12,454 nucleotides of DNA from an uncultured Collinsella sp. (GTDB lineage Bacteria; Actinomycetota; Coriobacteriia; Coriobacteriales; Coriobacteriaceae), in NCBI GenBank assembly GCA_958446785.1, contig CAUCXP010000024.1:1-12454 (forward strand), given 5' to 3'. Below the pieces are notes generated by a model that was not told the DNA's origin, searched no databases, and worked only from the letters and a program-made list of their open reading frames with translations. The translations under genes were made by a program, and so were the position numbers. Shown here piece by piece: positions 1-7,213 of this stretch (the stretch's first letter is position 1; each line of letters starts with the position of its first letter).

Positions 1-128
1 GCAATCTGACGTTCAATCGTCGGTCGCGTACCGAAGTACGCTTCCCTCCTCTTTCGCGTCACCTTGCTCGCCTAGGGGCGTTTTCGCTGACGTATGCTCA
101 GTCCGCAACTCAATTCAGCTCTAAGCAA
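1..128. other. Left-edge non-coding stretch with a UUCG hairpin; possible start of a leftward gene
   Basis: No gene can be supported here. A perfect 6-bp stem, GCGTAC/GTACGC at 26-41, has a C(UUCG)G tetraloop when read on the minus strand, an unusually stable RNA fold. A minus-strand frame is open from the stop at 72-74 to the window edge and could begin at the GTG at 62-60 (start MTRKRREAYFGTRP), but it has no convincing ribosome binding site and only about 20 codons are visible. A short plus-strand frame ending at about 123 is also open. I do not recognise the product of either. Confidence 0.3.
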
Positions 129-160
129 AAAGGCCGAAGTCCCGAAGGGTTTCGACCTTT
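129..160 (-). terminator. Intrinsic terminator, possibly bidirectional
   Basis: The stem pairs AAAGG with CCTTT and CGAA with TTCG across one C/A mismatch, and has an inner CCC-gaa-GGG hairpin. Read on the minus strand it ends in CCTTTTTGC, so it suits termination of the NdpA-like gene, whose stop is at 187. On the plus strand it is followed by GTTTTTC, so it could also stop transcription entering from the left. Confidence 0.7.
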
Positions 161-186
161 GTTTTTCTGCAGTGTCCAAGCGCAAC

Positions 187-1191
187 TTATCGATTCTCGA
201 TGCTGCCGATGTTTTTGAGCTCGATGGAGATGAGGCCGTTGGGTTCGTTGACGAACTCGATGTACTCGGAGTTCGAGCCCATCTCGGCCGGAAAGCTGAT
301 CTCGATGCCCGTATCGGTACGAATCTTGTGGTTGCGCACGGCCGCACGCTCGACCTGCTTGCGCTCCACGGGCACACGCTCGGGCACCTTCTCTTCGGTC
401 AGCGCCGCACGCACGCTCTCCTTGATGACCGGCTCGTCCTCAAAGACCTCATCGACGATATCCCAGGGCGGCAGTTCCTCATCGTCCTCAACCTTCTCGG
501 CAACGGCAGCCTTAACCTTAGCGAGCGCTACGGCTGTATTGGCACCGTGCTCCTCGGCGACTTCCTCGACCACGCGCGTCACGGTGTCGATGACCTCCTT
601 GCCCGACACGCCCGTATCGCACTGCAGCAGACCGTCGGGAATGAGCATACGGTCTTCGCCGGCAATCTTGCGCTTCTTGTCCACATAGCCGATCTCCATG
701 GTGCTCGCGCGCACGATGGCATAGCTTGGCACCTTTTGGGAAGGATTCGGCAGAATAGCATAGTGGCGCGCGATGTCGTTGCGTACCTCGCCCTCCTCGC
801 GGCCCACCTCGTGCATAAAGGCCTGTTTGGAGCCCAGCAGCATCACGGCAAACCAGCGGGCATCCTCGTCGTCGTCAAAGTCGGCCACGAGCACATCGGT
901 GGACTCGGCTTTTTCGGCCTTGGTAAGCTCGGAGGAAATGAACTCCGCAATCTGCTGCGACAGGTCTACGAACTCGCGCTCGCCAAAGAAATAGCCCTTG
1001 AGCTCGCCGCCAAACGCAGAGTTCTCGGCAAACGTGGCGCGCTTATTGTCGGCCGAGGTTCGTGCGCGGCGCAGATGCGTGGTCACAAAGTTGCGCACGG
1101 TACGGCTCTCGATATCGAGCTCGCGCTGGCTCATGACGTTGACGGCAGAGTCAAAGTCCAGGATATGCAGAATCGCGTGATTGATTTTCAT
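187..1191 (-). CDS. Nucleoid-associated protein, NdpA/YejK-like
   Basis: Predicted 334-aa protein of the 37-kDa nucleoid-associated family (NdpA/YejK, PF04245), whose members bind the nucleoid; the exact role is poorly known. The start (MKINHAILHILD) and the end (TDTGIEISFPAEM, then EYIEFVNEPNGLISIELKNI) match the conserved ends of the family as I know it, and the length is normal. The middle, roughly residues 205-260, is rich in Glu and Lys and looks like a charged linker. I chose the ATG at 1191 over one three codons upstream (1200), because the AACGGA at 1201-1206 would touch the upstream ATG but lies 9 nt from the downstream one. It appears monocistronic, with its own -10-like TATACT upstream and a terminator downstream. 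Confidence 0.85.
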   Translation of the reverse strand: MKINHAILHILDFDSAVNVMSQRELDIESRTVRNFVTTHLRRARTSADNKRATFAENSAFGGELKGYFFGEREFVDLSQQIAEFISSELTKAEKAESTDVLVADFDDDEDARWFAVMLLGSKQAFMHEVGREEGEVRNDIARHYAILPNPSQKVPSYAIVRASTMEIGYVDKKRKIAGEDRMLIPDGLLQCDTGVSGKEVIDTVTRVVEEVAEEHGANTAVALAKVKAAVAEKVEDDEELPPWDIVDEVFEDEPVIKESVRAALTEEKVPERVPVERKQVERAAVRNHKIRTDTGIEISFPAEMGSNSEYIEFVNEPNGLISIELKNIGSIENR

Positions 1192-1229
1192 ATACGGCAT
1201 TCCGTTCTAGATCGATTTCGGCACGAACC

Positions 1230-1235
1230 AGTATA
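1230..1235 (-). promoter_or_regulatory. Candidate -10 element for the NdpA-like gene
   Basis: TATACT on the minus strand, 38 nt before the chosen ATG at 1191. At 17-nt spacing the -35 position reads GCCTGG, which is not consensus-like, so only the -10 box is supported. Confidence 0.3.
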
Positions 1236-1266
1236 GCGGTCGAGCCCGCCCCAGGCGCATCGAAGC

Positions 1267-1299
1267 TTGGTGCATCGGGGACAGGTTGCTTTGCACCAA
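1267..1299 (-). repeat. REP-like palindrome, copy 1
   Basis: Arms TTGGTGCA (1267-1274) and TGCACCAA (1292-1299) pair perfectly around a 17-nt centre. Read on the minus strand, it aligns with the palindrome at 2494-2524: 26 of 31 positions are identical by hand count, including the centre AACCTG-N-CCCC. The two copies are inverted and flank the Mbeg1-like gene. There is no T-tract, so it is not an obvious intrinsic terminator. It looks like a dispersed intergenic repeat. Confidence 0.6.
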
Positions 1300-1302
1300 T
1301 GG

Positions 1303-2463
1303 TTAGCGCAGGAGCTCGGACTGCCAAGCCTCGAGCTGTTCTGCCAAACTCTTGCCGGCAGCGGGCATGTCGATCTGGGGTCGTTTGGGCAGCAGTGCGC
1401 ATTTAAGGATTGCCACGATGGTCTGCGAGACAAAGCGTCGCGTATCCTCGTCAAAGCCTTGCGCAGCCTGGAGCATCACGGGCAGGCTCTCGCGCAGATT
1501 CCCGGCGATATCCGCAAACCGCTCAGCACCCGTAGCCTCAAACACGGAGAACAACGCATCTACAAAACGCTCGCGCTCGCTAGGTGACACTGCAAGCAGC
1601 ATCTCGCGAATGGAGCCATCAACGTATCGAGCACCGGCGGACAGGCGCTCACAGTACACGAAGTCGCGATCATCAACCACCCAGCTAAAGGGATTATGCT
1701 GCAGCAGGCTGAACTCGGTGCTCTCAACGATGGCGTAGTCCTCCTGTGTCTCGAACATCATGCCAAAGATCGACGACCGAGGTAGCGTCTTGTCGATTCG
1801 ACCGGAAAGATCGGCAAAGGCGTTGCCGTTCAGAAACTCCTCGACAAAGCCCGGACCATCATGGGAATACACCCGTTCGATTCGCTCACGGGCGACATCG
1901 GAGCACATCGCCGCACCGTACACCGCAAGGTTTCCACCCTTGGAATGACCTCCGCACAAAAGCGGCCCGTCAATCGCATCCGCCGCCTCGTCCACATAGC
2001 GCGCCGCAGATTCCTGGGAGGGCACGGGACACCGGAACGCCATGTTGAAGTCCTCTTTCCAGCCCACAATCGTGCTGTCGGTCCCCCGGAAGGAAAGATA
2101 GCTAAACCCCGCCGGAAACCGGAACGCCATGGCTGCAAACTGCTCTGTCGCCACCACATCGCTCACGGCACGATAGCCGCAAACGTGCACGCCACGGTAG
2201 CGAGGGCTTGCTGCCACGGCCTCCAACAGGGCACGGCTCCCCTCCGGATCCCACAGGTCGCCAATCATGTCTTGGTAGCACTCGGCGCGCAGCAGCTCGC
2301 GTACGTCTAGGCCCTGCCAGTTCGTCAGCTCCGCCATATCACCCGGCAAACGCAAATAGGACAACCACGCAAAGACCAGGCTATCCACCGCGCAGAACGG
2401 CCGTTCCTCAAACGGATCAAACGCCGTCTGGGCATAGGTCAAAAAATTAGGCGAATCCGACAT
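1303..2463 (-). CDS. Mbeg1-like (DUF2974) alpha/beta-hydrolase
   Basis: Predicted 386-aa soluble protein of the Mbeg1-like/DUF2974 family (PF11187), a lipase-like alpha/beta-hydrolase group of unproven substrate common in Gram-positive gut bacteria. The N terminus reads FLTYAQTAFDPFEERPFCAVDSLV, split here as FLTYAQTAF and then DPFEERPFCAVDSLV. SFRGTD is at 124-129. The nucleophile elbow is GHSKGG at 172-177, with Ser174 the likely catalytic serine. SHDGPGF (200-206) and QHNPFSW (255-261) are conserved family segments that could supply the acid and histidine. The start at 2463 follows GGGAGG closely. An upstream in-frame extension to 2667 crosses the ldh terminator and is not credible. REP-like palindromes lie on both sides. 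No signal peptide is seen. Confidence 0.85.
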   Translation of the reverse strand: MSDSPNFLTYAQTAFDPFEERPFCAVDSLVFAWLSYLRLPGDMAELTNWQGLDVRELLRAECYQDMIGDLWDPEGSRALLEAVAASPRYRGVHVCGYRAVSDVVATEQFAAMAFRFPAGFSYLSFRGTDSTIVGWKEDFNMAFRCPVPSQESAARYVDEAADAIDGPLLCGGHSKGGNLAVYGAAMCSDVARERIERVYSHDGPGFVEEFLNGNAFADLSGRIDKTLPRSSIFGMMFETQEDYAIVESTEFSLLQHNPFSWVVDDRDFVYCERLSAGARYVDGSIREMLLAVSPSERERFVDALFSVFEATGAERFADIAGNLRESLPVMLQAAQGFDEDTRRFVSQTIVAILKCALLPKRPQIDMPAAGKSLAEQLEAWQSELLR

Positions 2464-2493
2464 GGCCCTCCCATCAACTATGGTGCATTGGGG

Positions 2494-2524
2494 TGGTGCA
2501 AAGTAACCTGACCCCCTCGCACCA
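2494..2524 (+). repeat. REP-like palindrome, copy 2
   Basis: Arms TGGTGC (2494-2499) and GCACCA (2519-2524) enclose AAAGTAACCTGACCCCCTC. It matches the minus-strand reading of copy 1 at 1267-1299 with five differences. A further half-copy, GGTGCATTGGGG, sits directly before it at 2482-2493. It lies between the Mbeg1-like start codon and the ldh terminator. Confidence 0.6.
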
Positions 2525-2559
2525 AAAAGGCGCCCGGACCGTGTGGCCCGGACGCCTTT
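2521..2559 (-). terminator. Intrinsic terminator of ldh
   Basis: A 15-position stem (2526-2540 with 2545-2559, two mismatches) closes on a GTGT loop. On the minus strand it ends in CCTTTTTGG, a usable U-tract, 32 nt past the ldh stop codon. It is G+C-rich (core GGCG/CGCC and CCGG/CCGG) and should be efficient. Confidence 0.85.
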
Positions 2560-2590
2560 CATTGTAGCCTGCTGCCCAAAAGAGCTTGAT

Positions 2591-3541
2591 TTAGCAGGAG
2601 AAGTCGACGCTGTCGATGATGTCCTTGAGGGCCTTTGCGGAGGCGGTGAGCTCATGCTGCTCGTCATCGTTCAGCGGCACGGGGACGCGGCAGACGACGC
2701 CGTCGCGGCCGACGACGGTCGGCATGGAGATGGCAAGATCGGACAGGCCATACTCGCCCACCATGAGCGAGGAAACGGGCAGAACGGTCTGCTCGTCACG
2801 CATAACAGCGGTGCAGATGCGCTTGACGGCCATGGCGACGCCGTAGTAGGTGGCGTGCTTCTTCTCGATGATGGTGTAGGCGGAGTTCTTGACGTCCTCG
2901 GCGATGCGCTTCTCGGCAGCCTCATGCTCCAGATGACCGTGAAGCTCGCAGAAGGTGTTCAGCGGAACGCCAGCAACCTGAGCGCTGGACCAAGCGACAA
3001 ACTCGGAGTCGCCGTGCTCGCCCATGACATAGGCCTGGACATCGCGCGGGTCGACCTCGACGTGGGCGCCGAGCATCTGCTGCAGACGGCCGGTGTCGAG
3101 CACGGTGCCGGAACCGATGACGTGACCCTCGGGCAGGCCGGACATCTTGATGGCGGCGTAGGTCAGAACATCGACTGGGTTGGAGACGATGAGCAGAATG
3201 CCGTCGAAGCCGGACTTCTTAATCTCGGGGATAATGGACTTAAAGATGTTGACGTTCTTGTTGACCAGGTCCAGGCGGGTCTCACCGGGCTTCTGGGCAG
3301 CACCGGCGGTGACGACGATCATGGCGGCGTCGGCGACATCGGAATAATCGCCGGCGTAGATCTTCATCGGCTCGGCAAACGTCATGCCGTGCGCGATATC
3401 CAGAGCCTCACCCTCGGCACGGTTCTTGTCCACGTCGATGAGGACCATCTCGGAGAACAGACCACTCTGCATCAGTGCGAACGCCGAAGACGAACCGACG
3501 AAACCGCAGCCGACAATAGCGACCTTCTTCTCGTTAACCAT
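2591..3541 (-). CDS. ldh: L-lactate dehydrogenase
   Basis: Predicted 316-aa NAD-dependent L-lactate dehydrogenase (pyruvate + NADH to lactate + NAD+), a cytosolic enzyme that recycles NADH in fermentation. The Rossmann loop GCGFVG is at 11-16, and Asp36 (LIDVDKN) favours NAD over NADP. The active-site loop AAQKPGETRLDLVNKN carries Gln83, the residue that selects pyruvate; malate dehydrogenases have Arg there. Further conserved residues are Arg89, Asn121 (SNPVDVLTY), Asp149 and Arg152 (LDTGR) and the catalytic His176 in GEHGDSE. The length is typical. The ATG at 3541 has GGGAG six bases upstream; the longer frame to 3619 would run through the leader hairpin and is rejected. It has its own terminator and is probably monocistronic. 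Confidence 0.95.
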   Translation of the reverse strand: MVNEKKVAIVGCGFVGSSSAFALMQSGLFSEMVLIDVDKNRAEGEALDIAHGMTFAEPMKIYAGDYSDVADAAMIVVTAGAAQKPGETRLDLVNKNVNIFKSIIPEIKKSGFDGILLIVSNPVDVLTYAAIKMSGLPEGHVIGSGTVLDTGRLQQMLGAHVEVDPRDVQAYVMGEHGDSEFVAWSSAQVAGVPLNTFCELHGHLEHEAAEKRIAEDVKNSAYTIIEKKHATYYGVAMAVKRICTAVMRDEQTVLPVSSLMVGEYGLSDLAISMPTVVGRDGVVCRVPVPLNDDEQHELTASAKALKDIIDSVDFSC

Positions 3542-3567
3542 TAGAAACTCCCATCTCTCTCCACAAA

Positions 3568-3598
3568 CAAGCCGCCCGGGAACGACCCGAGCGGCTTG
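3568..3598 (-). promoter_or_regulatory. Leader hairpin upstream of ldh
   Basis: CAAGCCGC/GCGGCTTG plus CGGG/CCCG, with one C/A mismatch and an AACGA loop (plus-strand reading). On the minus strand it ends in GGCTTGTTTGTGG, a weak U-tract, and lies 27 nt ahead of the ldh ATG. It could be a weak terminator for the aminotransferase gene or a structured 5' leader of ldh. The sequence does not decide between them. Confidence 0.5.
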
Positions 3599-3685
3599 CC
3601 GTAATCCCAATACATCCAATCGGGACTTTGATTATGCTCCTATTCGCAGCCAAAAATCGACCGTTTACCGAAATTGTTTGCAGAA

Positions 3686-3706
3686 TTCGTAAAATAACTG
3701 TACGAA
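3686..3706. promoter_or_regulatory. Inverted repeat between the aminotransferase and ldh genes
   Basis: TTCGTA (3686-3691) and TACGAA (3701-3706), nine bases apart, form a dyad in the A+T-rich upstream region of ldh. A -10-like CATAAT lies downstream on the minus strand (3631-3636). It could be a regulator site. It does not match the Rex consensus TTGTGAA-N4-TTCACAA. Confidence 0.25.
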
Positions 3707-3742
3707 ATCGGTTTCGAGCTATTGACGAGCCGAAATACCTTT

Positions 3743-4906
3743 CTAATACAGGCCCGCCTCGCGAATGGCCTCGACAGCCAAAGCAATCTGATCGGGCGGC
3801 AGGACCAGCGCCATGCGCACGTGCCCCTCGCCCGAAGGACCAAAGCTCGCGCCCGGCGTCACCACAACGCCGGCCTTCTCCATGAGCTCCTCGCAAAACG
3901 CCATGGAATCGGTGCGACCACCGGGAAGCTTGGCCCACACAAACATAGAGCCATGCGCGTTGGGACGCTCCCAGCCCAGGCCCTCAAGACCGTCGCACAG
4001 GGCATCGCGGCGCTCCTGGTACTTCAGACGCTGCGCCTCGACCTCATCGCGCGGACCGTTCAGGCAGGCGATAGCAGCCTTCTGGATCGGGAAGAACATG
4101 CCAAAGTCGATCTGGCCGCGCAGCTTGGCAAAGGCAGAGACCACGTCCTCGCGGCCGACCAAAAAGCCGATACGCGCACCGGTGACGTTAAACGACTTGG
4201 AGAGCGAGAAGAACTCCACGCCCACCTCAAGCGCACCGGGATACTGCAAGAAGCTGCCGCCCGGTTCGCCGTCGAACACGATGTCGGAGTACGCGTTGTC
4301 ATGGACGATGAGCAGGTCGTGCTCGCGGGCGAAAGCGATAATCTCCTCGTAGACCTCGGGGGTACCCACCGAGCCCACCGGGTTGGCGGGCAACGACACG
4401 ATCATGTACTTGGCACGATCGGCCACCTCGGGATCGATGCCCGCCACATAGGGCAGGTAATTATGCTCGGCAACCAACGGATAGTACTCGAGCTTGGCAT
4501 CGGCGATCTTGGCGCCCGCCTCAAAGACCGGGTAGCACGGATCGGGAACCAAAATGGTGTCGCCCGGATCGAGCAGGGCAAGGCCCAAATGGCCCACGCC
4601 CTCCTGCGTGCCGTTGCACGACTGCACCATGGACGGTGTGATGCCCGAAACGCCAAAGCGACGCTCATAGTAATCGCACACGGCTTGCTTGAGTTCGGGC
4701 AGGTCGCGCAGGGCATACTTCCACATCTCGGGATCTTGGGCTGCTTGCGTGAGCGCCTCAACCACGTGGTCGTACGGCTTAAAGTCGGGCGTGCCCACGC
4801 TCATGTTGTGAATGGTCTTGCCCTGAGCCTTCAGCGCGAGAAGCTTGTTGTTGAGCGAGGCGAAGACCTCCGCGCCAAAGCGGTCGAGACGCTGCGATGC
4901 CTGCAT
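3743..4906 (-). CDS. Class I/II (fold-type I) PLP-dependent aminotransferase
   Basis: Predicted 387-aa cytosolic aminotransferase of the aspartate aminotransferase superfamily. Pyridoxal phosphate-binding elements are in order: SLPANPVG with Asn175, HDNAYSD with Asp203 and Tyr206, and SLSKSFNVTGARIGF with Lys237 as the Schiff-base lysine. Arg364 in GHVRMALV should hold the substrate carboxylate. The overall pattern (SVGTPDFKP near the start, HDNAYSDIVFDG, TPGASFGPSGEGHVR) resembles the LL-diaminopimelate (DapL-like) and AlaC-type branch, but the amino donor cannot be fixed from sequence alone. The ATG at 4906 follows AGGTGG at a good distance; the in-frame extension to 4969 crosses a terminator-like hairpin. 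It lies downstream of nadE on the same strand, separated by that hairpin. Confidence 0.9.
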   Translation of the reverse strand: MQASQRLDRFGAEVFASLNNKLLALKAQGKTIHNMSVGTPDFKPYDHVVEALTQAAQDPEMWKYALRDLPELKQAVCDYYERRFGVSGITPSMVQSCNGTQEGVGHLGLALLDPGDTILVPDPCYPVFEAGAKIADAKLEYYPLVAEHNYLPYVAGIDPEVADRAKYMIVSLPANPVGSVGTPEVYEEIIAFAREHDLLIVHDNAYSDIVFDGEPGGSFLQYPGALEVGVEFFSLSKSFNVTGARIGFLVGREDVVSAFAKLRGQIDFGMFFPIQKAAIACLNGPRDEVEAQRLKYQERRDALCDGLEGLGWERPNAHGSMFVWAKLPGGRTDSMAFCEELMEKAGVVVTPGASFGPSGEGHVRMALVLPPDQIALAVEAIREAGLY

Positions 4907-4925
4907 GGTGCCACCTTTCGATATG

Positions 4926-4956
4926 AAAAACGCGGCGCTCCGACAAGAGCGCCGCG
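4926..4956 (-). terminator. Intrinsic terminator or attenuator between nadE and the aminotransferase gene
   Basis: A perfect 10-bp G+C-rich stem, CGCGGCGCTC (4931-4940) with GAGCGCCGCG (4947-4956), has a 6-nt loop. On the minus strand it is followed by TTTTT. It fits as the nadE terminator, but its U-tract ends only about 20 nt before the aminotransferase ATG. Any aminotransferase transcript with a leader must therefore pass through it, which suggests read-through or attenuation. Confidence 0.8.
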
Positions 4957-4967
4957 CGATACGGGCC

Positions 4968-4996
4968 ATCAGATTGCAAAAGTGTAACGCTTACAA
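4968..4996 (-). promoter_or_regulatory. Candidate promoter and operator dyad for the aminotransferase gene
   Basis: The minus strand shows TTGTAA (4991-4996), 17 nt, then TCTGAT (4968-4973), each matching 4 of 6 consensus bases. The -35-like box overlaps an exact 13-bp dyad, TGTAACGCTTACA (4983-4995; arms TGTAA/TTACA), a shape typical of dimeric repressor sites. It lies just after the nadE stop codon. The regulator is unknown. Confidence 0.3.
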
Positions 4997-5024
4997 CCCC
5001 CGTACTGGTTCAATTTAGCCAACC

Positions 5025-7025
5025 TTAGTCAATCGGATTGAGCGCATCGATCTGCGCAAGCCACAGACGCGAGCTGGCGTCACTCGGCATACGCCAATCG
5101 CCACGCGGGCTGAGCGTCACCGAGCCCACCTTGGGACCGTCGGGCAGGCAGCTTCGCTTAAACTGCTGGGCAAAGAAGCGGCGGTAGAACGTACGCAGCC
5201 ACGTGTGGACGGTCTTGGCGTCGTAGACGCCCTCGAAGCTCTTGAGCGCCATGCGGTAGATCTTGCCCGGCTCAAAGCCAAAACGTAGCAGGTAGTAGAG
5301 GAAGTAGTCGTGCAGCTCGTACGGGCCCACCAAATCCTCAGTCTTCTGCGCAATCTCGCCGTCGCCCGTGGGCGGCAGAAGCTCGGGAGATACCGGCGTA
5401 TCGAGGATATCGAGCAAGACCTCGGCAATACGCCCGCCAAAGACATCAGCCGCATAGCGCACCAGATGGCGCACAAGCGTCTTGGGCACGCTCGCGTTGA
5501 CGGCGTACATGCTCATGTGGTCGCCGTTATAGGTAGCCCAGCCGAGCGCCAGCTCCGACAGATCGCCCGTACCGATGACAAAACCGCCGGCCTGGTTGGC
5601 TAGGTCCATCAGAATCTGCGTACGCTCGCGCGCCTGGCTGTTCTCGTAGGTCACGTCCTGTACGGCCGGATCGTGCTCGATATCCTTAAAGTGCTGCTCC
5701 ACGGCCGCATGAATCGAAACCTCGCGGAAACTCACACCCAGGTCGCGAGCAAGCGACTCGGCATTGGACTTGGTGCGGTGCGTCGTGCCAAAGCCGGGCA
5801 TGGACACGGCCGTGATACCGGTGCGCAGCAGCCCCAGTGCATCGAAGGCGCGCACGGTCACAAGCAGTGCTAGCGTGGAGTCCAGGCCGCCCGAAAGACC
5901 GATGACAGCCGCCTTGGTACCCGTATGGGCAAGGCGGGTCTTGAGGCCGGCGGTCTGCAGGTCGAGGATGGTCTCGCAGCGCTCGGCCAGATCACCGTGG
6001 TCGGCCGGCACAAAAGGCGCGCGAGGGAAAACGCGGTCGATATCAAGCGCATCGCGAAGAACAGGATCCTTCGCAAGCACGCCCTCAAACGAAAACTCAA
6101 CGGTCGTGGCCTCCGGCGCATCGTCCGCGCGCGTCCACGTCGTCGAGCGACGGCGCTCGGCAACCAGGCGGTCAAGATCAACGTCGGCGATGGCCATATC
6201 GCAGGTAAGCAGTTTGGTCGCGGCGAGCTTGGATCCGTTTTCGTAGACGAGGTTCTCGCCCGCAAAGACCATATCGGTCGTGGACTCGCCCTCGCTCGCG
6301 TCCGCGTAGGCATAGGCGCAGTACAGGCGCGCGCTCTGGTTGGAGATAAGGCTGCGGCGGTAATCTGCCTTACCGATAATCTCGTCCGAGGCCGACGGGT
6401 TGAGAATCACCGTCGCACCGGCAAGCGCCATCTCGGTCGAAGGGGGTGCCGGCACCCACAGGTCCTCGCACACCTCGACACCCAGCACCATATCCTCGGC
6501 GCCTTCATCACAGCAGCGGTAGACAAGCCCCGAACCCAGCGGAACCGGACCCTGACCGGCAAACTCGACCCACACAGGATCTGCGGGCGCCGGAGCAAAC
6601 CAGCGGCACTCGTAGAACTCGCCATAGTTGGGCAGATACTTCTTGGCCGTGAGGCCCAAAAGCTCGCCCGCGCAGCACACGGCGGCGCAGTTGTAGATAT
6701 TCTCGGCAACCGCAACGGGAAGACCGATGGTAAAGACAATCGACAGCTCACGAGTCTCGTCGAGGATATGCACCAGAGCAGCCTCACAGGCATGCAGCAG
6801 CGTGCGGTTATGGAACAGATCAGCCGCGGTATAGCCGGTCAGGTTAAGCTCGGGCAACACCAACGCGCGAACGCCACGCCCGGCAGCATCGCGAACAGCC
6901 GCCAGCGCAACCTCGACATTGCCCTCGACATCGGCGACGCGAATCTGCGGCGATGCCGCCGCAACCCGCAGAAAGCCGTCGTTCTTATTAGCCGAAACGC
7001 AGCATTGCCTTGTTGATCTGGACAC
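5025..7025 (-). CDS. nadE: Glutamine-dependent NAD+ synthetase
   Basis: Predicted 666-aa two-domain enzyme for the last step of NAD+ synthesis: deamido-NAD+ + ATP + glutamine to NAD+. The N-terminal nitrilase-fold glutaminase domain (about 18-300) shows the catalytic triad Glu59 (LPELNLTGY), Lys128 (AKKYLPNYGEFYE) and Cys186 (GVEVCEDLW). The C-terminal synthetase domain (about 345-645) has the ATP-pyrophosphatase P-loop SGGLDST at 378-384 and the conserved GTGDLSELALGW. The length matches the glutaminase-fused type seen in Mycobacterium rather than the short NH3-dependent enzyme. The start is uncertain: no suitable ATG exists, and the GTG at 7025 lies 7 nt after GGGG, whereas homology begins only around residue 17. 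A terminator-like hairpin follows the gene. Confidence 0.93.
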   Translation of the reverse strand: MSRSTRQCCVSANKNDGFLRVAAASPQIRVADVEGNVEVALAAVRDAAGRGVRALVLPELNLTGYTAADLFHNRTLLHACEAALVHILDETRELSIVFTIGLPVAVAENIYNCAAVCCAGELLGLTAKKYLPNYGEFYECRWFAPAPADPVWVEFAGQGPVPLGSGLVYRCCDEGAEDMVLGVEVCEDLWVPAPPSTEMALAGATVILNPSASDEIIGKADYRRSLISNQSARLYCAYAYADASEGESTTDMVFAGENLVYENGSKLAATKLLTCDMAIADVDLDRLVAERRRSTTWTRADDAPEATTVEFSFEGVLAKDPVLRDALDIDRVFPRAPFVPADHGDLAERCETILDLQTAGLKTRLAHTGTKAAVIGLSGGLDSTLALLVTVRAFDALGLLRTGITAVSMPGFGTTHRTKSNAESLARDLGVSFREVSIHAAVEQHFKDIEHDPAVQDVTYENSQARERTQILMDLANQAGGFVIGTGDLSELALGWATYNGDHMSMYAVNASVPKTLVRHLVRYAADVFGGRIAEVLLDILDTPVSPELLPPTGDGEIAQKTEDLVGPYELHDYFLYYLLRFGFEPGKIYRMALKSFEGVYDAKTVHTWLRTFYRRFFAQQFKRSCLPDGPKVGSVTLSPRGDWRMPSDASSRLWLAQIDALNPID

Positions 7026-7150
7026 TGGAGGCCCCTTCTACCCTGAGATTCAGTCTAACGGACGTTCACATATCTCTAACTAGCCAAAGCAACCTCCCAG
7101 TTTACTGAGACGCTAACCTGTGCTAAGAGCATGTATTCCAAAAAAATCTT

Positions 7151-7189
7151 TAATTAAAAAAGGAGAAATCGATAATCGACTTCTCCTTT
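7151..7189 (-). terminator. Intrinsic terminator of the radical SAM/peptide operon
   Basis: Stem arms 7159-7172 and 7176-7189 (AAAGGAGAA/TTCTCCTTT and TCGA/TCGA, one A/C mismatch) close on a 3-nt loop. On the minus strand the stem runs into TTTTTTAATTAAAG, a strong U-tract. It begins 25 nt after the stop of the 36-codon peptide gene and marks that gene as the last of the operon. Confidence 0.9.
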
Positions 7190-7213
7190 AAGCGAGGCAA
7201 GAAAATTCCGAAA

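Noticed and set aside
94-1236. Long plus-strand open frame (380 codons) opposite the NdpA-like gene
   Set aside because: It is antisense to a clear family member, has no recognisable product and reflects G+C-rich codon use on the other strand.
2543-3544. Plus-strand open frame (333 codons) opposite ldh
   Set aside because: Shadow of ldh, with repetitive Asp/Gly/Val-rich composition; it also runs across the ldh terminator.
3722-4987. Plus-strand open frame (421 codons) opposite the aminotransferase
   Set aside because: Longer than the real gene but without family features; the minus-strand frame has all PLP-binding residues.
4907-5024. T-box riboswitch ahead of the aminotransferase gene (AAAGGTGGCACC resembles the T-box core)
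   Set aside because: The motif follows the hairpin instead of preceding it, lacks the rest of the T-box core, and the leader is too short for a specifier stem. It is better read as the ribosome binding site.
5925-7016. Plus-strand open frame (363 codons) opposite nadE
   Set aside because: Antisense shadow of an intact two-domain NAD synthetase.
6990-7025. Mini leader peptide ATG-CTG-CGT-TTC-GGC-TAA inside the nadE start region
   Set aside because: Five codons, no ribosome binding site, and it overlaps the nadE reading frame; chance is the simpler explanation.
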